From: Nereocystis luetkeana | Lineage: Eukaryota > Sar > Phaeophyceae > Laminariales > Laminariaceae | Assembly: GCA_031213475.1 (NCBI GenBank) | Contig: JARUPZ010000024.1 | Location: 6,823,324-6,887,323, forward strand | Direction of reading: 5' to 3' | DNA length: 64,000 nt | Part shown: in pieces, positions 13,501 to 26,000 of the stretch | Numbering within the stretch: position 1 is the stretch's first letter | Layout of the letters: the number at the start of each line of letters is the position of its first letter | Program-made: the position numbers and the translations under genes | The notes under the pieces: model-generated | Database searches by the model: none | Told to the model about the DNA's origin: nothing | The model's input: the letters and a program-made list of their open reading frames with translations, nothing else

Positions 13501-16500
13501 CGTATCACCCACGGACATGCTAGTCGAGATCTCCACCAGCCGCAACAACGGTGAGGTACGGTAGCGGGGGTATGATGCCATCATTTCCACCGCCACGTTT
13601 AGACCGCTCGGAGCAAGCCTGGCTCCGTACCTCACCCAAAGGTGGGCCTCTCGAAAACATACCTGGTATCTCGTTTTGCGCAGAGAACAGCGCGATAAGC
13701 AATCTATTGGGGGTACTTACACCGCGAAACAAAAAAACAAGAAAACGCCTAAGGCTGAAAAGGAATAGGACAGTCACTCGACCGAGTTACTCCGAGCGCC
13801 TGAGAAGAAGAGGGGGAAAAACGTGACACTTCCCCTAACCGTAACGCCAATCCGAAATCAGAAACAAAAAGCGGCGTCCGAAAACAGAACGTGCCCATGA
13901 GAAAATGGCCTGTCAGCCCCTCCCCCCCTCCTACCCCCGCGCTAGCGGTATCTGCCTCGTCGGTCAAACTCGGCGTGCTCCGTCCCGGCATTGTAGGGAT
14001 GCGAGGGTATTTGGTCACAAGACTACAGCCATGCACAATAATGATAGAGTCCCCCCGCGCTTGGTGCAAGTAAGCAATGTCTGCCTGGTCGGTGAAAGCC
14101 CGACATGTTCCGTCCCGGCATTGTAGGGGTGCGAGGGTCTATGGTCATACAACTACGGCCATGCATGAGATCGAGTACATCTCTCCTCTCGAGTACCCCC
14201 CCCCCCCCGTCACCGCCGCCGCCCCCGCCCCGGGCCCCCGTAGCTCCTACTCCTCTCTCATCGCCCACGTTTGGCCACCAGGTTGGCCAACATTGAGTGT
14301 CGCTTGAGCTATATGAGATAGATTCCACCAGCATACGATAGAGGGGATCCTTCGCAGGCCCAGGTGTTTTCCAACCGATGACGGGGATCCTCAACCGAAA
14401 AACAGCTCCAAAAAACTTTCTCATGATTTTGGACGGCCGTGGTATATGTATGTCAAGACACGCTTGTTTTCGGCCCGCGAAAAAGCGGCCGACTACGCGT
14501 GTCTATTATGTATGTACCTCGGTATATATACCCGGTTCCACTGTGGGCGTAAATGTGAGGGCCGACTGGTCTTCATATGAATGGCTAAACGGTCCATATG
14601 TCACGAGTTGCCGACTACATCAGTTAGTCCCGCCCGGAAAATTGCGAAGGCCGCACCCCCCGTGTCTTTTTTTGTATCTATCCGCACTTTTGTTGGGGTG
14701 ATAGTTTCGGATATTTTTGATGAAAAAATATTGTACGGTAAGTCGGTTAGTGTACTTACCGTTCGCTTGTGTTTCCAGCCCGTATCACATACGCAGCCGT
14801 GTGGCTTACAGCCAAGGCGCGCCTTATTGCGGTAGTTATTACTCGCGGCCCTGTTGTTTTGCCCTAACCGAGTGCTAAAGGGGCATGCCTTGTTGCTACT
14901 ACTGTAGAATTGTACGTCGGGTGGCCCGGGACAAAGCGTGTCTTTTTGTTGTCGCAAGTGGAGACGATTTGTTCTTGAGGTGTATATACTTGTCCATCTT
15001 CTCGCATATGATTCTCTAGATCGTGATGGTCTATATAGCTCGTTATCCGCCCGACCCCCCCCCCCCCCCCCCCGGCGCCTCGAGCAGGCATGTTTTGCCG
15101 CGTCGATTGTGAAGCGAACTCATAACAACAACAGCAAACGTAGAATCTAGATTATACATACGTTTGTAGATCGTGCTGTGTCCGAAACCTTGCCCCCCCT
15201 GCTTCAGGCAAAGCACGAAGCGAACTCGCAACGGTGAATATATTGAATCTGCGGTGCAATGGATATGTCGTGATATACCCCCAAACCCCACTGCCCCTCC
15301 TGCCTCCTCGGGCAGGCACGAAGCGAACTCACCCAGAATAACCGCACAAATAAGGCACCACCCCTACAGGGGCAACCACACAAAATAACGCGCCTCCCTA
15401 GAAGGCATCCACACAAAATAAGGAGCCACCCCAACAAGGCACTTCCTCCTCCCCAGGTGAGCTCACTCATCCCACGGTACACTCATCCCACGGTACGCAG
15501 GAGTCGGCACGTTGTTTCGGTTCCCCTACTCTTCAGGCCGCTTGAGCTTACTCGAGTAACCACTACTGCCCCGAAATGTAGGGGCCGTTTGTACATCAAT
15601 AGGAATACCAAGCGATCCTTACATTTTACTCCTGTAGTGGTGCTGTGGTGGATGTGGGTTTTATTATCACGGGGGGACCATAGTTAATAGGACCTATGGT
15701 ATACATAAAAACCCATATCTTTAACCAATTTTTACTAACAAGAGTTGGTCTCTTTAACTGTGGTCCCCCGTAATAGGGTTGTTTAACATCGCGTACATCG
15801 GTATACATGCTTTGGTCAGGTTGCGCGAAAAACAAATTCTTCGAAATCATCAATGTTCGAGGTGATATATATATATATATATAAGTATGTAATATCTATC
15901 TATATATAATATATATCTCTGTATATCAAGCTCCTTGCGCGAGGAGCTCAGAAACCAGATAAGCCGCCAAACCTTCCGTGGCAGAAAATCCGCTTGTTGG
16001 TGGGATCTCAGGAGTGACCTGCACGACGAACTCACCAAGGGAAAGGCAGACCGTGGTACCAAGCGCAACGCACGTCGCCTTTCGAGTCTCGTCTGACATC
16101 AACGCCAGCTCTCCAAAGTAGCTGCCGGGCCTGTGCCCAATGCGATGATACAAGGCAGGCGACAGGTAGAGTGTGTATGCTTGGGCAGTTAGTTGGGCTG
16201 AATATGAGTCGACGACTAGTGCGCAGTTGGCTAGATGTTGCGCTTCGTCGGGGGACCGTATTTCGGTGGCTAACGCTTGGTTGGCTAGATGTTGCAGCTA
16301 GTCGGGTGAGTACAATGGGCGGCTTGTACCAAGTTGGCTAGAAGTTGCACTTAGTTGGATGACTTTACAAGTCTGCGACTAGTGCTCAGTTGGCCAGGTG
16401 CTGCAGAGTCGCCGACTAGTGCTTAATTGGCTAGATGCTGGAGTTATTTGGGGGACTATAAGTCGGTGAGTAGTGCTTAGTTGTCTAGGTGTTGCAGTTA

Positions 16501-19500
16501 GTCGGATGGCTAAAATTCGGCGACTAGTGGTTGATTGACTGGATGTTGCAGCTAATTGGGTGCCTACAAGTCGGCGACTGGGGCTTAGTGGGCTAGAGTT
16601 GTCAGTTTGTTGGGTAATTTTCAATCGGCGACTAGTGCTTAGTCACCTTGATATTGCAATCAGCTGGGTGACTACAAGTCGGCGACTAGGGCTAAGCTGG
16701 CTAGCTATTTCCGTTAGCTGGATGGTACCACCGCAGAGAACGTTGAGCTCGCACAGAGGGTGCGGTGGCTTTTCATCTCTCTCATTTCGTCGACTCGGGT
16801 ATGGGTGGTGGTAGACCGCCGATAGCACCAAGTTTGTCCTTGTTTTGACCGGTACGAGGGCCAAGAAAGTACGGGCAGGATCATGTTGCGCCCCGTGCCG
16901 CACAACCGCGTGTACGACTCCTCGCTTTTGGAAACTCGGATACCGACCAATGTTTCCTCCCCCAATCACGCAGTGGCCGTCTCTGTAACTGTCACCGTTT
17001 GTTCGTCGATTGTTTTGCCCTCTGAGGTCCAACGAGGGATATAGACTCTACACGACGCAAAAAAGCCACCCCTCCCCCCTGCAGCACGGTTTGTGTTCTG
17101 TACCCTGCACCACACGAAGGAAACGTTTGGAGAGCTCCTGTCATTTCCCGGGCGTCCAGCCCCCCCCCCCCCCACGGTCGATAGTTAACCAATTTGCGAG
17201 ACTCACCTACCGACAGCCTCCACGAATAGAATTATACAGTTTCTCCGAATAGGTTTAGTACAGTTGTGATTTCCGCTATTTAAATAGGTGACACTCAGCT
17301 TTTGCAATCTTGACGTTTGCATGCGTGGTACTACGTAGCCCGCGCGGTGCTCAGACGGAAGCACGACGACCGGTGCAGCGGCGGAGGCGGCGGCGGCGAC
17401 AGCAGACACTGTAGATCATCATACCACCGTATCAGAAGCGAGTTTCACTTCTTGCGTAGGCTTTACGTTTGATTTTGATCTCCCTACGATGTCATCTCAA
17501 TTCGGGGAATGCTCTAGAGTGGAAGAAAGTTGTAACTACATCCTGTACGTTACAAGAAGGTTAACCCTAGAGGCGATCCTCCGGAGATTTCCCGCAGCCA
17601 AAGCACGTTTCCTAGCACTCACTTGAGGACCGTCAACGACGGCCCAATCCCGCTATCTCTTCCCCCAGTCGGACCCCCTCTCCCCGCGAAGAGCATGGCG
17701 GCGTCCCCCCCCGCTCCCCCACCCGCCGCAGCAGCAGCAGTTGTCGTCCTTCTTTTATGCACGGAAATGGCGCCGCTCTGGACGATGTAGAAGGCGTCCC
17801 CGGTCTCCCCCTGCCGCACGATGCACTCCCCCGAGGAAAAGGTTTCGTCGTCCAGAGCGTTCGACAGCTGCTCCAGTTCGCCTGCATCAGGACCACGACG
17901 CCCATCCACCCGTCCATCCGCCCGTCGGAGATAGTCAGCGTCCCGTTCTGAGGGTAGCACTTTCATGGTGGTGTCATCTTGTTGGTAGTGTGCGCTGCTG
18001 CTGTGGTTGTGGGTGTGATCTTCCCGGGACTGGTTTTGAGGTTTTGGCTGACCGAGATGGACCGGTCCGTCGATTGATTCTGCAGGGTGGGTTCGGTTGA
18101 CTTGCTGCTGTCCGTCTGGAGTTGTGGTCGATAGTATTTCGTGCTAGCTATTTCTTTTTGTTTCGTCGGGAGGGATTCCCCGGGTGGGGTGTTCTAGGAG
18201 ATGGCGTCTTCCCTGCGTGATTTTGCAGGTTTTTCCTGGCCTATGTAAAAGACAGCACGCCTTGTGTTGAATTGCACGTCGGACGCCTGCCAAGATACGG
18301 ATGCACCCTCCACTGCATGATGAGGGTCCTCACGTGAGGAGCTGTACACTATTACGGGAGACCATAGTTAATAGGACCAAATATTGTTAGTAAAAATGGT
18401 TTAATATATAGGTTTTAATGTATGCCATAGGTCCTATTAACTATGGTCCCCCGTAATACTATCAGTATATATATATCACCCCAAAAATGTATTTTTCGAT
18501 AAATGCTAATAGCGTAGCCTGACGAACAACCCCATGCAGCCTGAGTACAACCCCTGTCGTAGATCATGATCTAAATAATCTATCTGTAGATAATCTATCT
18601 GCAGATCGTACCCTGCCGTCTTCGTCAGTTGTGCAGGATGTGTATTTTGTAGGACAGGCCCCCGAAGCCAGGCAACGCGCTGCCACGCAATGCACCTTCA
18701 ACCCACTCCCAACCGACAACGCAAAGCTAGATCACCATGCCGGACGTATCAGGAGTCCAGATCCCCCCTGAGCTATCTAGGGATCACGCCGAGGCTAACG
18801 GCAGTCCGTCTGAGGTGTAGATTGGTCGGCTTATGCATTTTTGTATTGTTGGCCGGTAAGCCGGTCGGTCGGTCGATCGATCGATCGATCGATCGAATGA
18901 TCGACCAGTCGAGAGAAGTCTTCGATCGGTTTCACGTAGCGGCTGACTGTCTTCGTGTGCCTTCTGGTTCATTCAGCGACGACATGCTTTGGTAGACGGC
19001 GGCGGGCGACACCACATCTCCAGTACCACCCGCTCGGCTCCCCCTCCCCACTCAAGCTAAGGGTCCTGTAACACCTCACTCAAAATTAGGCCTTCGAAAA
19101 TATGTTTTCGGTGCTGCGCGCCGAACAATCCAAAGGCGGTGCATATCGCGCAGGCAAAACACACGCACACAAAGGGGGCATACATTATGTATATGGGCCC
19201 CACTCAGCCCAAACGAGGTCCCTAGCACTATGTTGTCACCATTATGTATATGGGTCCCACTCAGCCCGAAAGAGGTCCCTAGCACTATGTTGTCACGAAA
19301 CATGACAAACGATTGGATTGAGTCGAGCCACCCCACCGTAGGGGTGCACCAGACGTTCCTAAGCCCCTCACGTTAGGAGCTTAACATCTCACCCTATCGT
19401 GGGGTGATTCAGTAATATTGTAACAGTGTTCCCCATGGAGCCGCTCAGACGCGTGCCACGCCGGTGGGGGGTAGGGTAGCACGTATGGAACGAAACCCTT

Positions 19501-22500
19501 TCAAGACTGCAGGCCCGTTTAGGAGACAGACTACACATAAGTTTGAGTGATTTGTCCCCAAAACGGGACTCCGTGGGGTTATTATAACCGAAGAAAATGG
19601 TCCTAACCTCGTTGTTGCCTTTTGGGCCATTTTTTGCTACAGAAGTAGCTAGGCTGTAGGCCACAGGCCAAGGGGATGGGGTACCGGGTCTCGCGCAGTC
19701 TACAGCTTTTCTACGCAAAGTCGTTTATGGCTGAGTAGGCAGAGCCTCAGAAAACTACCGGTGCACCCTTGCCTTGTAACATGCGCATGCCGTTTGCACC
19801 GCCTCTACCCTCGGTCAAAAAGATTAGCAGGACCTAGCTTCCCCCCCCCCCCGCCCCGCCCCCCTACCCCAGCGTTGGTCTCCACCTTCGGAAAGCTTAT
19901 CCTTTAGGTGCACGTCCCCGACCGCGACGTTGCTCAGCAGCTCTTTCCTCCTGGCTAGGGTCCTCTCGCGACTGTTGGTCAGGATTGCCCGCACAGCCCG
20001 TCGCTTGATGGACCACAGCTTGCAGTCCTCCGCCGCACGGAGTCTGTGTTCGCGATTGTTTTACACAAAAAAGAGGTAAGGTGGTTGCGTTAACGCCCAA
20101 CATTTCACACATCGTGGACACAGATCAGATCAGATCAGATCAGATCAGATCAAACCAGATCAAATCAGATCCGATCAAGATACCTATTCAGGATCTAGAT
20201 CATGGGGGCAGATACGTCCATCTCTGGAACTTATTGTGTACAGACAGGTGGTCGGGACCTCCCCTCTTGCATATCGTGGGCGCAAAACATCCCTGGAAGA
20301 CATTGAGCGATGTAGCACAACCATTACGCGTACCGAATCGAGTGGCTGTCGACACCTTTGTAGGCTTTGCTGCCTGGTCCAAAGTGTACCCTAACATATT
20401 GTTTTCCGCCCACATTGTGGAAGGGAGGGGGGTGGGGGTCCCAGCCAGACCTTTGTGGAAATTTTGAACAATGTAGCACGCCATCACGAGTAGGCATACC
20501 GAATCGAGGGGCTGTCGGCGCCATGGGGGTGTGTGGCTACATTTTCCACCGTCTCCACAATGGTTGTTTTACGTCTACATCGTGCAGATATCCAAGAGCT
20601 ACTACCACGGTGTTACTTAACCATGGTTTTCGATAGGGATCGGTGAAAAGAGGAGGTGGCACTTCCGGGACTCGACGCCTCCCACGGTTGGTAGACGTTG
20701 CCCCTTCAGCCTCGACATTTTCTTATCGGCTCGGCTCCTCAAAAAGGCGAGCAGCTGCTATCTGTTAGTAAAATGCTTTAATCGGTGTGTTTGGTTTTGG
20801 ACTCTGGCCGAGTTTGAAATTTTGGCGCCGTCCCTAAAAGGCCTTGCTCACTCCTCACAACTCGGTGCCCAACCGCCCGATACGATTGGAATCCCATCCC
20901 AGTGTTGGTACAACAGTGTATCGTATACCAGGGACATTTTCGGATGCCGGTAGCGGTGCACCTGATTTTTCCGGGAGCCCTCTTTTTTCTTGACGGGCTC
21001 CAGATCTACCGGTATTGTTTTGACAATCAATGCACGCTGCTTACCGCCTTTAAGGGTTGCACTCCCCTTTTGGATACATGTTACTTATAATTTTACTCTA
21101 GTTGGCCTTAAAAGGGTTAGCGACCGGATGGCCAGCCCCATGGACTACGCATGTAACGCATCATACGGGTATAGAACATGCAGTTCCTCGTTGCACTCGA
21201 GGCGCCCAAAAGGGGACCTCGAGGAACCCTTTTAGGCTCAAGATACGTGACCTATAAAACGTTTCGCTTAAGTCGTAGCATGCGTATTTTTTGTTTGCCT
21301 TTTTCACAATTTCGGGTTATTTAAAAGCGCACCTGGTACCGTTTTGCACAAATGCTACTATTCCATCTGCCATAGTCTGAAAACGTGGAAAGGCGTTGCC
21401 CATCAGACCTGACTGACTGACAAGATTAAACGAATGCTATGCAGCGACTTGAGCTACAGCTGTCTGGGTGCAGAACTTTGGATAAAAGAGGGAAACGCTA
21501 CACCAGGTATATGTGCGCACTTAGGTATAATAAGGCGGGGGCAGGGGCGGGTGTAACTGATATGTTGACTGCGTACAGTACTTGAGCTACGAGTATGTAG
21601 TGTGATGTAATCGTTAATACCACAGCAGTGTCGGCTTAGAAGTGCCAGCTACTCGCCACATGCAGTGCCTGGGAAGTCGTTAGCCACGGATGGGACTAAC
21701 CAGTGTCGCTGTGTGCAGAGTAGAGCCTGCCGGTTATCGCTGTTGTTGCAATGCTGTTATTGCTGCCTGGCGAATACGTACCGGCACTATACAGGGACCA
21801 GCACTATACAGGGACCATTACTGTACTTTCATATAACACGTCACATGAAAAGCTTATTATGAGCGTTTAGACACCCCCTAAGACCGTATTGCATGGGTGA
21901 CGAAAGCAGCCGTCACTCACGTTGCCGCCCTAGGGTTGTTGTACATGAGTGCGAGCTCCCCGAAGCTCTCTCCCCGCACGTACGGCGTGCGGACCTCGGC
22001 TTCCGTGTCCGCGCCGGGGAACAGCACGAAGCACCGCAGCGCCCCTTCTTCGACCACGTAGAAGTCCTCGCCTTGGTCGTTCTGCGGTTGGTTGTACCGC
22101 GCGCGCGACGGTGGTGGTAGTCATGGCAGTGTACTTGCAGTAGATAGGATGCACCCAACGTTTCATCGGACTACAGTATAGCCTAGGCGTTTCATCCGAC
22201 TAGCCCGAGCGTTTCATCTGACCAGCCCGAGCGTCTCATCCGACCAGCCCGAGTGTTTCATCCGACTAGCCCAGACGTTTCGTCCGACCAGTCCGGGCGC
22301 TTTATTCAGGGGGGTCAGGCGTCTTTTTTTTTTATTTCTTGATATGCTACGTACTGTACATGGTGGCTTGTGTATAAATGACGATTCTGGTGTGTTTTTT
22401 TGTTCCTTCATGTGGTGGTGGCTGTTTGTGTAAAATAAGGAGAATTCATGACGGATGGCCCGACCAGCTCGGCTACGAGCTGGTGCATGTGTGGCGCCAT

Positions 22501-22863
22501 AGGGGTGGGTGTGTTTCTATTGTTTTCGAGGCTCCTCGCTCGATTACGGCATATAGATCTGCGCCTCAATACCTACAGTAACTCTGAGAACGAACTACAG
22601 CAGTGTGACAGCCCGGTACACAACGGATCCCATGGGATACGGCAGGTATCGTACAATAGAAACCAGTTGATGGCATACCAGCGATATTTGGTTCCCGTCC
22701 GATCGAACGTAGAAGGTGTTTTTGTACATATGATGTGAAAGTCAAAACGTACCTCACATTTTCGATCAGACTGCTCCTCAGCTGAAGAGCCTCGTCAAGT
22801 TGGGCATGTTTTGGTCAGATATTTACTCCCCCATAGTAGTAGCAGTAGTTGTTGCTGTAGCAA

Positions 22864-22903
<40 letters not shown>

Positions 22904-23034
22904 CACAGTATTACGGGGGACCATAGTCAATAGGACCAAATATAGTTATTAATAGTAACAATGGTTAAATATATGGTAGGTTTTTACGTACACCGTAGGT
23001 CCTACCAGGTATAACTATGGTCCCTCGTAATAAA

Positions 23035-23078
<44 letters not shown>

Positions 23079-26000
23079 ATAGTAGTAGTAGTAGTCGTAG
23101 TAGTAGTAGTAGTAGTAGTAGTAGCAATAGTAGCAGTAGTAGTAGTAGTAGTAGTAGTAGCAGCAGTAGCAGTAGATTAAGGTGAATAAGGACCTCTCCC
23201 AAATATACATGTTGCGTGTCTCTAGGCTGCAGTAGCATGAATATTTATACCACCAAGTCAGGCGCTTGGTTGAGCAGGAGGCCTGCTACGTTAGCCATGT
23301 GCAGTGCGTAACAAATTAGTTCGCCGGCCCGGGAATCCCTCCAGCCGGAAGGTTAAGCACCAAACAAACAATGATGATATACTCCTCAGCACACAGCAGT
23401 AGTAGCAGCAACGCGCCACTGGACGAGGTCGTACTTGTCACTGTTTTCCGCCCCTTGTTTCATTGGAACGGAATCGGGGCGCGGCGGCCGAGTTGTGCTT
23501 GTGTGCCGTACCTGAGTTATGACTTGGGCTCCTTTTTCGAAGTGGATTGGCGCGAACGCCTCCGCGAGGGTTTGCAGGTCGTCATTTCCGCATTTCTTGA
23601 AGAGAACGCTGTGCTCGATGGCGCGCAAGATGAGTTCGTTTGTGTCGTGCGGTTTCGGGACCGCCTGCGGCGTGCGTATGTATGCGAAAAGGCGAACGCG
23701 AGAAAGGCGAGATTGACAGGGGAGCAGGGGGCAGAGAGCAGGGTGCAGGGCGCAGTGAGACGCTCAATCAAGGCGGAGCAGGTGAAGAACGCAGAGCAGG
23801 TGCCACCGTCGCAGGTTCTGGTGTGGCTTGAACATTGTTTTCAACAGTATGTTGCCAGAAGAGTAGGCGTGCTCACCTTTTAATAGCTCTCATTTTTTGT
23901 TGATATTTTTACCTGCACAGTCTATCTATATCCCATCCCACCCTATCCCATTCTACCTTCTCGGGAATGCGTCGCCTCAAATAAATGTCGCAGTGTTGCC
24001 TACAACGTTTTCTAAAAGGGCCAGTCTTAGCGGCACCTGTGCTGCTTTGTCAAGTTTTCATGGAAATAAACTTTGTTTTTGGTAGTACTTACCAGTTTTC
24101 TCGAGGATGTATTTTCGGTAAAAACTGTCGACACGCACAAACAAACCCCTGAAGAAACACAGCTGGAAGACCTGTGTTTTCGCGGGAAACCTATTCGGGC
24201 GTACTCTTAATCAAACGATGTGCAGAGGAAACGGCATTTCCATCCCCTCCGACCGTATAATAAGTAGGGTCGTTCATAAGGAAGACTGTATTTTTGGGCA
24301 TGATTTTTTCAAGGATGTACAGCAGCAGCAGTAGGTCTGATTGACAACAACACCAAGTCTTGTAGAAGTCATCCGATTTTAAGGCAGTTACCCTTTCACA
24401 GGTAGATAGATAGATGTGGATGGTGTGGTTGGAATGAGCGCAAGCACATACATGGTGAGATGGCTAATGCAATAGTGATACATATATATCGGAAGAGGGA
24501 GGCCTCGTGACGTTGAAATCCCCGTGAGATTTACCATTTATCCAGTAGTAGTAGTAGTCCATCTGTGTTGCGGTATGCGCCAGCCAAGCAACACCGGCAC
24601 TATGATAGCGGCAACCGGCACCAATTACCCCGCACTCTACCCACAGTGGTCAATTCCGTCTGTGCCAAACGATTTAACAGGCGTTATTGTAGCGGGCAGC
24701 CGGAACTACTCTGCGGGGGGTTTCAGCCCTCACCACGTGCTCATAGTCTTCGGTCTTCACGATAGTAGCGCATATCGCCTCTCGCCCTCCCGCGGGGGCT
24801 GCTGATGCTGCCGCTGTCACCGCTGCTGCCGCTGCTGTCGAGTTCAGGCACCGACCACATGTATGTATGTAGCGAATACAGTTCGTTTCTACTATATAAT
24901 ATACCTGGTATATATATGTATATACAGACTATTTCAGGTAGGTGCTGAAGAGAGGTCAACACATTGCACATTCTACAAACCAAGACATTACATTACTTCG
25001 AAATATTTAAATATTATAACATCGTCAAGTAATTCAGGTCTGATTGGTATCAATAGCACCTTCCACGTTCGACGTCATTGGGTTCTAGTTACACCCTTTA
25101 CATGTGGATGGTATGACTGCAATAAGCGATGCGCATTGTCGGGTAGCAAGTGAAATCATAATGTTATACCTGGTATACTCATAACGACCCTAGGAACCTG
25201 TCCTGTATATATCCTAGATATGATCACGGAAATAAAGTTAACTTCGCGAACACTCTCAAGTAAGTAAGTGTCATTACAGTGGTATTGGGCATGCATCCGT
25301 TGAGAAGCCCCCCGTCATTCAGCTCTCTATATATATTTGCCAAACACTGCTACGTACCTGTACCACGCAGGACACCTAAAAGCAAAATCGGCACCCGATC
25401 CGATGAACTCAAATTTGGCACAAAACGAGGAGTTACGACTTGATTAAATCAACTGAAAAAATGAAGGCCCGAGTCTATCACTTTGCTGAAGGCTAGCTCC
25501 CCTGCCAGAACAGGGTAATAGGCACAGGGAAGATACAGACCTTCCCACCCACCTTACAGGCTTAGCAGTATTTTTCTGCACCATCGTGTCAATCCCAGGG
25601 GTGGGCGCCGCACTTAGAACGCACTAAACGCAGAGTTTATCCCGGGCGAGGTCCCCCTGCTCCGGGGCAGGAGGCCTCATCCAATCCAAGACTTACATCG
25701 AATGATCGGCGGCAGCGTAAAATACTACCAGGTACAGTATACTGTAGAAATTTTCCCCATAAACAGGACTGTACCACTATTACGGGGGAACGTATTAAAC
25801 AAGATAAACAATATTGTTAGTAAAAATAGCGAAATATACAGGGTTTTGTGTGCACGGTAGGTCCTCGTTACTATGCCCCCCCGAGATAAAAGGGTTGAGA
25901 CGCATCCCGCTACGATAGGTAGGTAGGTGTGGATACGCCTACTTTTGTATCGAACTCTCTCCTCGCCTGCGAAGCTTTATGCTATCAGCAGGTCAACTAT

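Larger units (their letters stand above)
12128..16035 (-). other. Kinase intron 10 and its contents
   Basis: 3.9 kb. Contains family D (12451-12692), family G (12816-13072), two partial family A copies (13955-14185), C tracts (14198-14208, 15056-15074), GAAGCGAACTC-type and short CACC-rich repeats (15085-15450) and family B (15664-15775). Nothing recognised at 13080-13950 and 14300-15050. Confidence 0.65.
17882..19885 (-). other. Kinase intron 8 and its contents
   Basis: 2.0 kb with family B (18350-18458), GATC words (18555-18608), a GGTC/GATC tetranucleotide run (18860-18898), a 59-bp direct duplication (19185-19298) and a family C copy (19494-19580). Nothing else recognised. Confidence 0.65.
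20044..21920 (-). other. Kinase intron 7 and its contents
   Basis: 1.9 kb with a GATCA pentamer array (20119-20175), two adjacent family G copies (20264-20425 and 20415-20592) and a degenerate family C-like hairpin (21185-21240). Nothing recognised at 20.6-21.1 and 21.25-21.9 kb. Confidence 0.6.

Noticed and set aside
16190-16740. Regularly spaced repeats resembling a CRISPR array
   Set aside because: Units are continuous with no unique spacers, diverge gradually, and lie in an intron of a nuclear gene; it is a minisatellite.
23371-23883. 170-codon plus-strand frame
   Set aside because: It is the opposite-strand shadow of kinase exon 6 and flanking sequence; no homology recognised.
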